The position numbers and the translations under genes are program-made. This document shows positions 26,501 to 33,905 of a DNA stretch of 36,697 nt, piece by piece; positions within the stretch are counted from its first letter, which is position 1, and each line of letters opens with the position of its first letter. Origin of the DNA: an uncultured Lachnospiraceae bacterium (GTDB taxonomy: Bacteria > Bacillota > Clostridia > Lachnospirales > Lachnospiraceae); NCBI GenBank assembly GCA_947384285.1, contig CANDGI010000030.1:1-36697 (forward strand). The letters are read 5' to 3'. Under the pieces are notes generated by a model, which made no database searches, was not told the origin of the DNA, and worked only from the letters and a program-made list of their open reading frames with translations.

Positions 26501-26751
26501 CCTGCCTTCCTGGGCACCATCCTGCCCTTCATGGTCTGATATCTAGGAATCATGTCCTTGATGACACGGGTCAGCACATGGCCGATATGGGGCTTGCCAT
26601 TGGCTGTGGGCGGCCCGTCATAGAAGGTGTAAGTCTCTCCTTCTTTCCGGTTTTCCATGCTTTTTTTGAAAATATCATTGTCTTTCCAGAATTTTTCTGT
26701 CTGTTTCTCCCTTTCCACAAAGTTTAAGTTGGTTTCAACTTTGTTGTACAT
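23587..26751 (-). CDS. ileS: Isoleucyl-tRNA synthetase (large, IleS2-like)
   Basis: A 1054-residue class-I synthetase charging tRNA-Ile. The HIGH motif is in PTANGKPHIGHVLTRVIKDM near residue 50, the editing domain contains GWDTHGLPVE and TGIVHIAPAFGEDD, the KMSKS loop is GQKMSKSKGNAV near 600, and the C-terminus has the anticodon-binding and tail domains without the four-Cys zinc tail of the short bacterial type. The length and FYDGPPTANG opening fit the eukaryote-like IleS class, known in some members for low mupirocin sensitivity; that property is not shown here. The gene is controlled by the T-box leader upstream. The ATG follows AAAGGAG. Confidence 0.94.
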   Translation of the reverse strand: MYNKVETNLNFVEREKQTEKFWKDNDIFKKSMENRKEGETYTFYDGPPTANGKPHIGHVLTRVIKDMIPRYQTMKGRMVPRKAGWDTHGLPVELEVEKLLGLDGKEQIEEYGLEPFIDKCKESVWKYKGMWEDFSSTVGFWADMDDPYVTYHNDFIESEWWALKEIWNKKLLYKGFKIVPYCPRCGTPLSAQEVAQGYKTVKERSAIVRFKVKGEDAYFLAWTTTPWTLPSNLALCVNPGETYCKIKAMDGYTYYMAEALLDQVMGSLLDKEQQAAGEKAYEVLETCKGTDLEYREYEPLFACAGEAAEKQHKKAHFVTCDDYVTMTDGTGIVHIAPAFGEDDSKVGRKYDLPFVQFVNGKGELTEGTPYAGVFCKKADPMILQDLEDQKLLFDAPKFEHEYPHCWRCDTPLIYYARESWFIKMTEVKEDLIRNNNTINWIPESIGKGRFGDWLENVQDWGISRNRYWGTPLNIWECQCGHMHSIGSIEELKEMSDNCPEEIELHRPYIDAVTIRCPKCGKEMHRVPEVIDCWFDSGAMPFAQHHYPFENKDVFEQQFPAKFISEAVDQTRGWFYSLLAESTLLFNKAPYENVIVLGHVQDENGQKMSKSKGNAVDPFEALETYGADAIRWYFYVNSAPWLPNRFHGKAVQEGQRKFMGTLWNTYAFFVLYANIDNFDAAKYTLEYDKLSVMDQWLLSKLNTMTAQVDDNLGNYRIPEAARALQEFVEDMSNWYVRRSRERFWAKGMENDKINAYMTLYTALVTVSKAAAPMIPFMAEDIYRNLVCSVDHSAPESVHLCDFPEVQKDFIDQELEKNMDAVLKIVVMGRACRNSANIKNRQPIGAMFVKASCELPELFLHIIEDELNIKKVVFTEDVSSFTDYTFKPQLRTVGPKYGKYLKQIQQALSELDGNEAMAELKSKGSITLDSVNADVVLCEEDLLITMTQQEGYVTEGDNETTVVLDTNLTPELIAEGFVRELISKIQTMRKEAGFEVMDKIHISYQAGETIDRIFKEHGAQIQSEVLAVDIAGQTGNGYEKEWNINGEKVTLGVEKA

Positions 26752-26825
26752 GAGTCATTTCTCCTTTCGAAACTAAAATAGAATCCCGCTTGTAAGATTC
26801 CTGCGCCATGCCCAATTGCGAAGCA

Positions 26826-26922
26826 ATCCTTCCTCACGCGCATGTGCGATAAGAAAGACGATACCATGCAGTATGCTGCTCCACGCGGAGATCCTTCCTC
26901 ATGCGCATGTGCGATAAGAAAG
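26826..26922 (-). repeat. Duplicated 32-bp hairpin unit after the T-box terminator
   Basis: Two 32-bp copies (26826-26857 and 26891-26922) differ at one base and lie 65 bp apart. On the minus strand each can fold with CTTTCTTATCGCA against TGCGCATGAGGAAGG. The first copy read by polymerase supplies the U-rich end of the T-box terminator, so the second looks like a tandem copy of that terminator tail within the ileS leader. Confidence 0.75.
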
Positions 26923-27301
26923 GCTCCGCCCTCTGTAAAAGGACGAAGCCATAAAAGTACATCGTTTACCACCTGTTACATGGTACTTTGGCGAAAACTG
27001 CAGCCGCACCGCCAGCATACCCGGTTCCCATAACGGAGGAACGGCCCGTCCCGGCCTACTGCTTCTTAAAAAGCTGTGCAAAGTCCTGGCTGTCATTGCA
27101 GAACCAGCCATAGGCAGCCGCCAGACGGCAGCAAGCCATGCCAGGGATTCACTCTTTTAAGAAAGTTCAGCGGGCAACTTAGAAGTGATATTCAGGCAGC
27201 TTCTACTAATACCGGCTTACACCCTCCCGGCTCGCTGTGACTTTGGAACACTGCTTTACTGTCTTCGTCATTGTCTTTCCATATCCTAGTTCTTAAAACT
27301 G
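26912..27301 (-). promoter_or_regulatory. Isoleucine T-box riboswitch of ileS
   Basis: The ileS leader has T-box hallmarks on the minus strand: an early AAUGACGAAGA segment, stem-I loops GAGCCGGG and AAGCCGGU, and the specifier loop GAAUAUCACUUCU with AUC (27189-27187), an Ile codon. A degenerate T-box ACAGGUGGUAAACG (around 26976-26962) keeps UGGU to pair with the tRNA end. A GC-rich terminator stem (GGCUUCGUCC with GGGCGGAGCC, 26950-26922) is followed by UUUCUU. Uncharged tRNA-Ile should stabilise the antiterminator and allow ileS transcription. Confidence 0.88.
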
Positions 27302-27307
27302 TAATTC

Positions 27308-27336
27308 ATTATAAAGGCTGTTTTTCCTCTTGTCAA
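27308..27336 (-). promoter_or_regulatory. ileS leader promoter
   Basis: A consensus promoter on the minus strand: TTGACA (27336-27331), a 17-bp spacer and TATAAT (27313-27308). Transcription would begin near 27301, giving a leader of about 550 bases that carries the T-box. The remaining interval to the Uma2 gene (27337-27451) shows nothing notable. Confidence 0.9.
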
Positions 27337-27451
27337 GGAAAGATTTTCTTTTCCGAATGGATACAGCAGAGAAAAATCAGGAACTGCAGAAAATAAATCA
27401 TTCATCCTGACCTGGCTGTTTCTCCGACTGCGCAAGCCAAAAAACCTCGGC

Positions 27452-27985
27452 TTATCCTATTTTTATAGAAAAACCATCGAAAATTCCAACTGGAATATCT
27501 TCTCCAAAAGAATATTCCTCCATGATTCCTTGTTCAAACCTGTACACTGCTGTCATCTGCTTGGCAGAATCCACAATCCAATATTCCCGGACTTCTGCGG
27601 CGCGGTATTGAAACAGCTTTGTAAAATAATCCATCGTTTTATTTCCTGGCGAAACAATTTCTACAATCCAGTCTGGCGCGCCATAGCATCCCTTTTCATC
27701 CAGCTTGGATGCATCGCAGATAACGGAAATGTCTGGTTCCACATAATTACTGTTGTCCTTGTTTAGAAATACTGCAAATGGAGCCGGAAAAACCTCGCAT
27801 TTCCCATGATTTTTTCTAATGTACATGTTGATTTCTGTATTGATAAAATTTAACAATCGTTGATGCTTTGTACTTGGCGGCGCCATATAATAAATCTGTC
27901 CGTCAACCAGCTCGGCGCGCATTCCATCTGGCAATGCGTAAATATCCTCAACTGTATAGGATTCTAATTCTCTTGCTGCATTCAT
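27452..27985 (-). CDS. Uma2-family (DUF820) restriction-endonuclease-fold protein
   Basis: A 177-residue protein of the Uma2 family. Diagnostic segments are YTVEDIYALPDGMRAELVDG with IYYMAPPSTKHQR, YVEPDISVICD near residue 85, and APDWIVEIVSPGNKTMDYFT, with Asp, Glu and Lys side chains corresponding to the PD-(D/E)XK active site, then YRAAEVREYWIVDS. Members are common in cyanobacteria and gut Firmicutes; their role is unclear, with suggested ties to mobile elements. The ATG follows AAGGAAGGAGGCGG. It is on the same strand as the upstream DUF4190-like gene, 89 bp away, with a hairpin between. Confidence 0.88.
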   Translation of the reverse strand: MNAARELESYTVEDIYALPDGMRAELVDGQIYYMAPPSTKHQRLLNFINTEINMYIRKNHGKCEVFPAPFAVFLNKDNSNYVEPDISVICDASKLDEKGCYGAPDWIVEIVSPGNKTMDYFTKLFQYRAAEVREYWIVDSAKQMTAVYRFEQGIMEEYSFGEDIPVGIFDGFSIKIG

Positions 27986-28011
27986 TTTACCGCCTCCTTC
28001 CTTTTAAATCA

Positions 28012-28045
28012 GGCTGCCAGGTAAAAATCCATTTTCCGGCAGCCT
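28012..28045. terminator. Hairpin between the DUF4190-like and Uma2 genes
   Basis: AGGCTGCC (28012-28019) and GGCAGCCT (28038-28045) form a perfect 8-bp stem with an 18-base loop. On the minus strand it follows the DUF4190-like stop and is succeeded by an A/T-rich run without a long T tract, so a terminator role is only probable. Confidence 0.5.
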
Positions 28046-28074
28046 AACTAAAAAACATCCTATCTTTTTAAATA

Positions 28075-28629
28075 TTACTCTAACTGCTGCATCTGATGCA
28101 TATATTCCTGCATGATTTCATGATATAACCCAGAACTCTGGAGGTAATTGCCCCATACGGTAAGTACAAGCAGCAGAATCAGCGCAATAGCGGAACATAC
28201 AATCCCTGCAATTGCCATGCCCTTTGCATTTCCCTTCTGAATCTGCAGAATGCCAAGGACAATAGATACCACAGCCAAGGGAACGCAGGCGCACCAGACA
28301 CAGCAGGTTATCAAAGCAATGATGCCGCAGACCATAGACGCAATCCCGAACCCTGAACTGGGCTGGGCATAATCCGGGCCGTTATGCTGGTAGTTCTGGT
28401 AATTCTGCTGCCCATAGCCTTGCTGCTGATTATAATTCTGCTGGCTGTATTCCGGCTGCTGGCCATAGCTTTGGCTGTATTCTGGCTGCTGGCCATAATT
28501 CTGCTGCTGGCTGTATTCCGGCTGCTGGCCATAGCTTTGTTGTGAATCATTTCCTGGCTGCTGGCCATAGCCTTGCTGCGGCCCCTTTTCCTGTGAATTG
28601 TTTTCAAACATATTGTTTTCGTCACTCAT
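28075..28629 (-). CDS. Q/Y/G-rich DUF4190-like membrane protein
   Basis: A 184-residue protein. The N-terminal ~95 residues are low-complexity repeats of YGQQPEYSQQ, YNQQ and QQGYGQ, likely disordered and cytoplasmic. The C-terminal part has two membrane segments (GIASMVCGIIALITCCVWCA with CVPLAVVSIVLGILQI, and GMAIAGIVCSAIALILLLVL), the pattern of DUF4190-type small membrane proteins. The function is unknown. The start at 28629 is chosen because AAAAAAGGAGG precedes it; a longer form would overlap a 22-codon ORF that has its own ribosome-binding site. It is probably co-transcribed with the large fibronectin-III surface protein upstream. Confidence 0.82.
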   Translation of the reverse strand: MSDENNMFENNSQEKGPQQGYGQQPGNDSQQSYGQQPEYSQQQNYGQQPEYSQSYGQQPEYSQQNYNQQQGYGQQNYQNYQHNGPDYAQPSSGFGIASMVCGIIALITCCVWCACVPLAVVSIVLGILQIQKGNAKGMAIAGIVCSAIALILLLVLTVWGNYLQSSGLYHEIMQEYMHQMQQLE

Positions 28630-28645
28630 GTGAAATCCTCCTTTT

Positions 28646-28714
28646 TTAATGAAATGCCCCTCCCTCTGATCCGGGGGCAAATCGCCGGAAGGCATTCCGA
28701 ATAATGCTTTGCAT
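28646..28714 (-). CDS. 22-residue ORF before the DUF4190-like gene
   Basis: ATG at 28714 is preceded by GATAGGAGGAAGGCTG, one of the best ribosome-binding sites in the region, and opens a 22-codon frame (begins MQSIIRNAFRRFAPG) that stops at 28646, directly before the next gene's AAGGAGG. The product is basic and has no known relative. It may be a real micropeptide or a device coupling translation of the two larger genes. Confidence 0.45.
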   Translation of the reverse strand: MQSIIRNAFRRFAPGSEGGAFH

Positions 28715-28746
28715 CAGCCTTCCTCCTATCAAACTAAGTCATTCTT

Positions 28747-31700
28747 CTATTGTTCCAGCATCAAATCCAACACGGATATATTTTCTTTTTTTATGGTTAT
28801 CTTAGCTGCCGCTGTTTTCGGGGAATATACCCTTGCCCCGCTTTCATTGGTGCAATAAGAAACAATCTTATAATAATACGTTTTGCCGGACTTTGTGGTG
28901 GTATCCCGGTAAATTGTCTTGGAAGTGGTGGCAATCAAATGGTAACCGCTGTTCTTTTTCTCAGAACGGTATATCATATGCCCCTCTGCATTTTTTTGCG
29001 CCTGGAAAGAAATCACTGCATATTCCTCTGCCGTATTCCTTGCCTTTAGCTTTGCAGCCGCTTTTACGCTGGCAGAAGTATACACTGCGCTTGCTGGTTT
29101 GGAAAATCCAAAGCTATAAGCGTTATCTGCGCCATTTTTCCCTTTGGCAGCCGCCCGGACGACATAATAGTAAACGGTTCCTTTCTTGGGTCCTTCATGC
29201 AGCACAGCCGATGTGGTTTCCAACACGCCCGCCGTATCCTTGGCATATTGATGGAAGGCGCCTGTGTCCTTGCTCAATGACAATTGCTCCTCTGTCTTTG
29301 GCACCAGCCCTTTGACCGTTACGGTCTTATCCACCACATTTGTCCCTGTGATTCTTGCACTGACCTTCGTGCTTTTTGGATGGTAAAGCGCCGGAACCAC
29401 CTGCCCAAAAGCATCCACCGCATATCCATACACATCCTCATTGTCATATTCATAGCTTATGGTTCCATTTGAGGCCACATTTGTATCCAATGGCTTTACC
29501 GCCAATGCGCCATCTGTTTTTAAAGTTACCTTTTCTACCAAAACAGCCTTTGACAAATCCACGCTGTAGGTCTTGTTGGCGGAATCATAGCTGTAATCAT
29601 TTCCGCTGCAGCGGTATACCTCATAGTAATCTGCTCCACTGACTTTGCTCCAGGATACCTTTATCCCGCCAGAAGCCGCCTGCGCCTTTACTTTTTTTAC
29701 CAGCCCAAGGGTAGGCTCTACGGTGAATTCCCCTCCCTTTGAAGTAAGATCCTTCTTTTTCGTATAAGGGAATATCCGGTAAGTGACTGCCTTTCTACCT
29801 GCCTTCACCTTTGGCAAGGTGATTTTTGCGGCCTTTGCGCTCAATTTCTTATAGGATTTGAATTTTCCTGTGGCAGCATCCTTTTTCTGCACCTTATATC
29901 CGCTGATTCCCGTCATTTTGTTCCAGGAAACGGTATATTTCCCTGCAGATGTGTAATAACTTCCGGTAAATTCCATCTTTTCATTTGCAGAGAGACGCAC
30001 GCTGACGCTTTCCTGAAGATAACTGGTCTGCCCATCCTTTTCCCAAAAACCGCAGACTACATAGATATACTGTTTTCCTGCTGTCAGCTTTTTATCAGTA
30101 TAACTTGTCTGGGATTTGTTCTTTATGGTTGCCGCCAGTGTAAAATTGGCAAAATTTTCAATATAATTATCTTCTGTTTTGGTATAGCCGCTGCTCAACG
30201 TATCACAGCGGTAAATCTTATAGCCGTCAACATCCTTGACCTTCTTCCAGGACAGCTTCACGGAATCTGTTCCCTTCGGCTCTGCCTTTAACCGCAATGC
30301 GCTGCCCCATGTGTATGCACTGGCCTTCTGCCAGCTTGTATAAGCTGTCTTCTTTTTGAAACGGTTATAGGCATATCCCCGCACCCGGTAGGAATATGAA
30401 ACGCCAGCCGAAAGCCCGCTGTCTGTATAAGAAGCGCTTCCTGTCTGCTTGGCAAGCTTCACCCATGATCCATTGACCTTTTTCTGAAACTCATACCCGG
30501 TCGCCCATCCAGATTCAAGGGATGGCCGGAGGGTAATGCTGTCTGACGTGACAACCGTGTCCACCGTACCCATCTCAATCTCCGGGAGCTTATAGGTAAA
30601 GGTTTTATAGGAAGAAAACTTTCTTTCTGCCGGCTCTGATTCCTCTAAGCGGTAAGCGCTGTTGTAAATCCTGGCTCTGATGTAAATGGTATCTCCCGGC
30701 AGAAAGAAGCTGATATCTGCGTGGTAAACCTGCTCCGGCGCCTGATACCGGTGATATCCTTTTGTGGCATGGCCGTCTCCTGCACGTACTGACTGCAAAA
30801 TAGCATTTCCTGCCGCCTTGGCTTCATATGCAAAATTTGTCCCGCTGTTTTTAAAGCTTCTATTATTGGAATATTCTACCCGGATATATTCTGTCTCCTG
30901 CATTTTCACCGGCAAAACCTGGAATTCATAATATCCGTCCGCCAGCTGCCTGGTGGAAATCTCCGTAACTGCCGTCACATCTGTGGTATAAGCCGGGCTC
31001 ATAACTACAGATATGCCAGCCGTCTTGGAAGAGGCAAATTTATAGTAGTAATAATATTCCTGTTCATCGTCCATAAAAAAACCGTCGCTCTTTGCAGCCA
31101 GAGACGGATCCTGCCCTTTGGCGGTTCCCACCAGGCTGATTCTACGTTCTGAATAGGCTGTTACCTGTACCAGATATCCCTTGTCAATAGCATAATCATA
31201 CTGTTCCAGGGATGCCTCCGCTGTCTTGGAATCAACGCTTAGCACCTCTTTATGAGTTGTGCTGTCAATCACGTCAACCTGGTAGCTTTCTGCAAAATCT
31301 ACCGCCTGCCAGGCCAATACGCCTGTGGCTGCGTCATAGCGGATATCCTCTACATCATCCAGCTCCGCTTCCGCTCCGCGTACCAATGTCATTCCCTCCG
31401 GCACAAATTTTTCTGCGGGTTCTGACTGCCCTTCCTGTCCGACGTCCTCTGGCCCATCTTCCTGCCCCTGAATCTTTCCTTCTGTCTCGGAGGATTCCGC
31501 TGGCTGCTGCATCTTCAGCGCCCCCTGGTTTCCTGACTCGGGCTGTTCCCCTGGATTTCCAGATTCCTGCGCTGGCCCGGGCTGTCCACTTGGATTTCCG
31601 GCTTCCTGCACTTCCTCTGCCTGGCTTCCCGGATTTCCAGTTTCCTGCACTTCCCCAGGCTGTCCACTTGGATTTCCTGTCTCCTGCACTTCCCCAGGCT

Positions 31701-32058
31701 GTCCTCCTGGATTTCCTTCCTGCACTTCCCCAGGCTGTCCACTTGGATTTCCCGTCTCCTGCACTTCCCCAGGCTGTCCTCCTGGATTTCCTTCCTGCAC
31801 TTTCCCGGGCTGTCCACTTGGATTTCCTGTCTCCTGCACTTCCCCAGGCTGTCCTCCCGGATTTCCTGTCTCTTGCACTTCCTTGGACTGCCCAACTGGA
31901 CTTCCAGATTCCTGCATTCCCCCTGTTAAATTTCCTGGCTCTGCAATATCCTGCTGCGCCTGTGCCTGGCTCCCTGCTGCCTGCGCAAACCCTGGTTCCA
32001 CTAAACACAAGGACGCTGCAAGAACAATGCTTATCATTCTCTTCATTCTCTTCTTCAA
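28747..32058 (-). CDS. Large secreted fibronectin type III-like repeat protein
   Basis: A ~1103-residue surface protein. A basic N-terminus and hydrophobic run ending AQAAG is a signal peptide. Residues about 35-180 are G/N/P/Q/E-rich tandem repeats. The rest is a chain of Fn3-like beta modules of about 90 residues, for instance SVKLSWKKVKDVDGYKIYRC, YTVSWNKMTGISGYKVQKKD and GIKVSWSKVSGADYYEVYRC. No LPXTG anchor or catalytic motif is seen, so it is either released or held non-covalently. The TTG at 32058 is chosen because GGGAGG precedes it by 7 bases; the adjacent GTG (32061) is an alternative and the ATG at 32073 overlaps the ribosome-binding site. Likely an adhesin or matrix protein. Confidence 0.85.
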   Translation of the reverse strand: MKKRMKRMISIVLAASLCLVEPGFAQAAGSQAQAQQDIAEPGNLTGGMQESGSPVGQSKEVQETGNPGGQPGEVQETGNPSGQPGKVQEGNPGGQPGEVQETGNPSGQPGEVQEGNPGGQPGEVQETGNPSGQPGEVQETGNPGSQAEEVQEAGNPSGQPGPAQESGNPGEQPESGNQGALKMQQPAESSETEGKIQGQEDGPEDVGQEGQSEPAEKFVPEGMTLVRGAEAELDDVEDIRYDAATGVLAWQAVDFAESYQVDVIDSTTHKEVLSVDSKTAEASLEQYDYAIDKGYLVQVTAYSERRISLVGTAKGQDPSLAAKSDGFFMDDEQEYYYYYKFASSKTAGISVVMSPAYTTDVTAVTEISTRQLADGYYEFQVLPVKMQETEYIRVEYSNNRSFKNSGTNFAYEAKAAGNAILQSVRAGDGHATKGYHRYQAPEQVYHADISFFLPGDTIYIRARIYNSAYRLEESEPAERKFSSYKTFTYKLPEIEMGTVDTVVTSDSITLRPSLESGWATGYEFQKKVNGSWVKLAKQTGSASYTDSGLSAGVSYSYRVRGYAYNRFKKKTAYTSWQKASAYTWGSALRLKAEPKGTDSVKLSWKKVKDVDGYKIYRCDTLSSGYTKTEDNYIENFANFTLAATIKNKSQTSYTDKKLTAGKQYIYVVCGFWEKDGQTSYLQESVSVRLSANEKMEFTGSYYTSAGKYTVSWNKMTGISGYKVQKKDAATGKFKSYKKLSAKAAKITLPKVKAGRKAVTYRIFPYTKKKDLTSKGGEFTVEPTLGLVKKVKAQAASGGIKVSWSKVSGADYYEVYRCSGNDYSYDSANKTYSVDLSKAVLVEKVTLKTDGALAVKPLDTNVASNGTISYEYDNEDVYGYAVDAFGQVVPALYHPKSTKVSARITGTNVVDKTVTVKGLVPKTEEQLSLSKDTGAFHQYAKDTAGVLETTSAVLHEGPKKGTVYYYVVRAAAKGKNGADNAYSFGFSKPASAVYTSASVKAAAKLKARNTAEEYAVISFQAQKNAEGHMIYRSEKKNSGYHLIATTSKTIYRDTTTKSGKTYYYKIVSYCTNESGARVYSPKTAAAKITIKKENISVLDLMLEQ
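31535..31915 (-). repeat. In-frame 36/39-bp tandem repeats in the surface protein
   Basis: About ten head-to-tail copies of QETGNPSGQPGEV or the shorter QEGNPGGQPGEV. The 39-bp and 36-bp forms alternate regularly in the middle, so a 75-bp higher-order unit has duplicated. The frame is preserved throughout. The repeat probably forms a flexible stalk that holds the Fn3 modules away from the cell wall. Confidence 0.88.
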
Positions 32059-32106
32059 CACTTTACCTCCCATCTTCCATTCCTAATTCGTTTACTGCCT
32101 TCCTCC

Positions 32107-32135
32107 ATTATAGCAAACCTGTTTTTGTAACACAA
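32107..32135 (-). promoter_or_regulatory. Promoter of the Fn3 surface protein
   Basis: Minus strand TTGTGT (32135-32130), a 17-bp spacer and TATAAT (32112-32107) with an upstream TG (extended -10: TGCTATAAT). It lies about 50 bases before the chosen start, giving a short leader. Confidence 0.75.
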
Positions 32136-32164
32136 TGAAAATCTTAAGGCTCTCCAAAGGATTG

Positions 32165-33439
32165 TTACCGGCAGCCTGCAGCAAATGATTGCATATCAAT
32201 GCCTGCGCAGTGCCAAATCAGCTGGCAGAAATCCTCAATACCGCGGAATTCTTCCGCATGCTCCAGCGTATACTCTGCAATTTCCAGCGCACGCTTTTGC
32301 ACAAGCCCCAAATCATCTCCCCTTTTGATACGGGCAATCTCACAAGGCCTGGTCCAGTCGGCAGGCGTCCTGCATGCAGCCGTCAACGCTGCACAGCGCA
32401 CGCTGTCGCAAAAGAAAGATTGAAAATATGCCTCCGGCTCGATTTTTCTCAAAGCAGGCCGTGTGGGACGATATTTTTTGAATAAGCGTTTCAGCATTTC
32501 CAGGCATCCATCAAACAGGCCGCAAATCATAGCCAGGTCATACTGCTGCATTCTAAGGCGCGGCTCATAGGCGGTTTCCGGCATGCCCAGCCAGGAAACA
32601 TAATTGACAATAAAGCTTCCTGCTATCCGCCCCAAATCTCCGAAAAATGCAGAATATCCGCCATATTCACAGTCAATCAAACGCACCTCGCCAGGCGCAA
32701 TCATAATATTTCCAGTATGCAGATCCGTATGGCAGATGCATTGCTTTCCCTCATAAAACCGCGTTCCCATATCGTAAACCAATGATTTTAATTTTCGATT
32801 CCCGGCAATGCGCTGATGTATCTTCTGTGCAGCTTTTTCAAATGTACGGCTGGTATCAAATAGTGCACAGCTTTCCTGGAAAAGCAGATCCAACAGCAGC
32901 TTTTTCGCTTCCTGGGCATCAAAAAGCTGCTCCCACTGCCACTTCGTCTGGGCATCCAGATACAAATCCGAGGTAAAAAACAACATTTCCGCTAAAAATG
33001 CCCCCATGCGTATTCCGAAATCTGGAAACTGCTGCATATCCGCCAGCTGAAACCTCATATTTTTCAGATGGCTCACATCTTCCATGCAGATAATGCCCTG
33101 TTTGAAATCCTGGAAATATACCTTTGGCGTAATGCCCTGGTAAATCACATCCATAAGAACCATTGCCTGCACTTCTTTTGCCGTGCGCCCCTTTCCTGTG
33201 GGGCGCATCACGCCCTCATGCTTCAAAAGCGCAAGCACATAGGGCATAACCTGTTTGAATATCAGCGTTTTTCTGGTATCGGCATCTTCCACCTGATAAA
33301 CCAAATTGACCAGTCCTTCTGTGTCATCCCTTCCGGAAGCAATGTTCCTGATGTTCAGTCTGGCATCCGCCGAAAACAAGCCGTGCTTTTTCACATAATG
33401 TTCCACTTCCTGTTCTGTAAATTCTCTCACTTTATCCAT
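32165..33439 (-). CDS. S-methyl-5-thioribose kinase-like phosphotransferase
   Basis: A 424-residue protein of the aminoglycoside/choline-kinase-like fold. The catalytic loop is CHTDLHTGNIMIA with the catalytic Asp, followed by the metal-binding LIDCEYGGYSAFFGDLGRIA; NLVYQVEDADTRKTLIFKQV holds the ATP-binding Lys. The sequence SFIVNYVSW after the metal site and the opening HYVKKHGL fit methylthioribose kinase (MtnK), which salvages methionine, better than antibiotic kinases. No other mtn gene lies here, so the substrate is not confirmed. The start at 33439 has AGGAGG 8 bases upstream; the longer frame to 33529 covers the leader. Confidence 0.72.
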   Translation of the reverse strand: MDKVREFTEQEVEHYVKKHGLFSADARLNIRNIASGRDDTEGLVNLVYQVEDADTRKTLIFKQVMPYVLALLKHEGVMRPTGKGRTAKEVQAMVLMDVIYQGITPKVYFQDFKQGIICMEDVSHLKNMRFQLADMQQFPDFGIRMGAFLAEMLFFTSDLYLDAQTKWQWEQLFDAQEAKKLLLDLLFQESCALFDTSRTFEKAAQKIHQRIAGNRKLKSLVYDMGTRFYEGKQCICHTDLHTGNIMIAPGEVRLIDCEYGGYSAFFGDLGRIAGSFIVNYVSWLGMPETAYEPRLRMQQYDLAMICGLFDGCLEMLKRLFKKYRPTRPALRKIEPEAYFQSFFCDSVRCAALTAACRTPADWTRPCEIARIKRGDDLGLVQKRALEIAEYTLEHAEEFRGIEDFCQLIWHCAGIDMQSFAAGCR

Positions 33440-33524
33440 GAAAATACCTCCTGCTGAGGACTCCGTTTCAACCGTCCGTCTTCTGCTTATCGAAAAGCCT
33501 CGGAATCTTTTTCTACTGCTTCTT

Positions 33525-33533
33525 ATCATATCA
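33525..33533 (-). promoter_or_regulatory. Extended -10 promoter of the kinase-like gene
   Basis: TGATATGAT on the minus strand (33533-33525) is an extended -10 element. The -35 region (TGGAAA at 17 bp) is weak, as is usual for this type. The leader is about 80 bases. Confidence 0.55.
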
Positions 33534-33608
33534 CAATTGTCTGCTCATTTCCATGAAACTTTTCTTATTTTCCGCCTGACCTTTTTTCTTTAGGAATTCC
33601 AAACACGA

Positions 33609-33806
33609 CTTATATCTTTCGATATACAAAAAAAGCAGAATGGCCCTTTGGATAAGCAAACCATTCATGGGCGTTCCTAGCACTGCAGCGGAACGTTTTA
33701 TATTTGGATGCAGACGGAAAGGCAGAATGGCCCTTTGCCGCGCAAACCGGGCAACGTTTGCTTAGCCAAAGAGCCATTCTGCCTTTCCTGTATATCGAAA
33801 TATGGA
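33609..33806. repeat. Palindromic intergenic element, compound copy 2
   Basis: GCAGAATGGCCCTTTG occurs directly twice (33635-33650 and 33722-33737) and once, nearly, in inverse (33766-33782). The outer ends TTTCGATATACA and TGTATATCGAAA are inverted repeats. Head motifs GGGCAACG, CCCATGAAT (inverted here) and GTTTGCTTA are shared with the element at 14949-15058. The arrangement suggests two elements head-to-head, one partly deleted. It fills the interval between the MATE gene and the kinase-like gene together with the hairpin at 33824-33894. Confidence 0.7.
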
Positions 33807-33823
33807 TTGAGCGCTGTGGTGTT

Positions 33824-33894
33824 ATTACTCCGGCGGTTAAATATCGACGTTTTTACTTGCTTAAATTTCGTCAACATTTAACCGCCGGAGTAAT
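33824..33894. repeat. 19-bp perfect inverted repeat
   Basis: ATTACTCCGGCGGTTAAAT (33824-33842) and its exact complement (33876-33894); with two mismatches the arms reach 26 bp around a 19-base T-rich loop. It begins just after the MATE stop codon on the minus strand, so it may terminate that transcript, although there is no U tract. Confidence 0.8.
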
Positions 33895-33905
33895 AGTATT
33901 AAATA

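Noticed and set aside
31212-32138. Plus-strand 308-codon repeat ORF
   Set aside because: Antisense of the Fn3 protein's repeat stalk; the minus frame has the signal peptide, promoter and ribosome-binding site.
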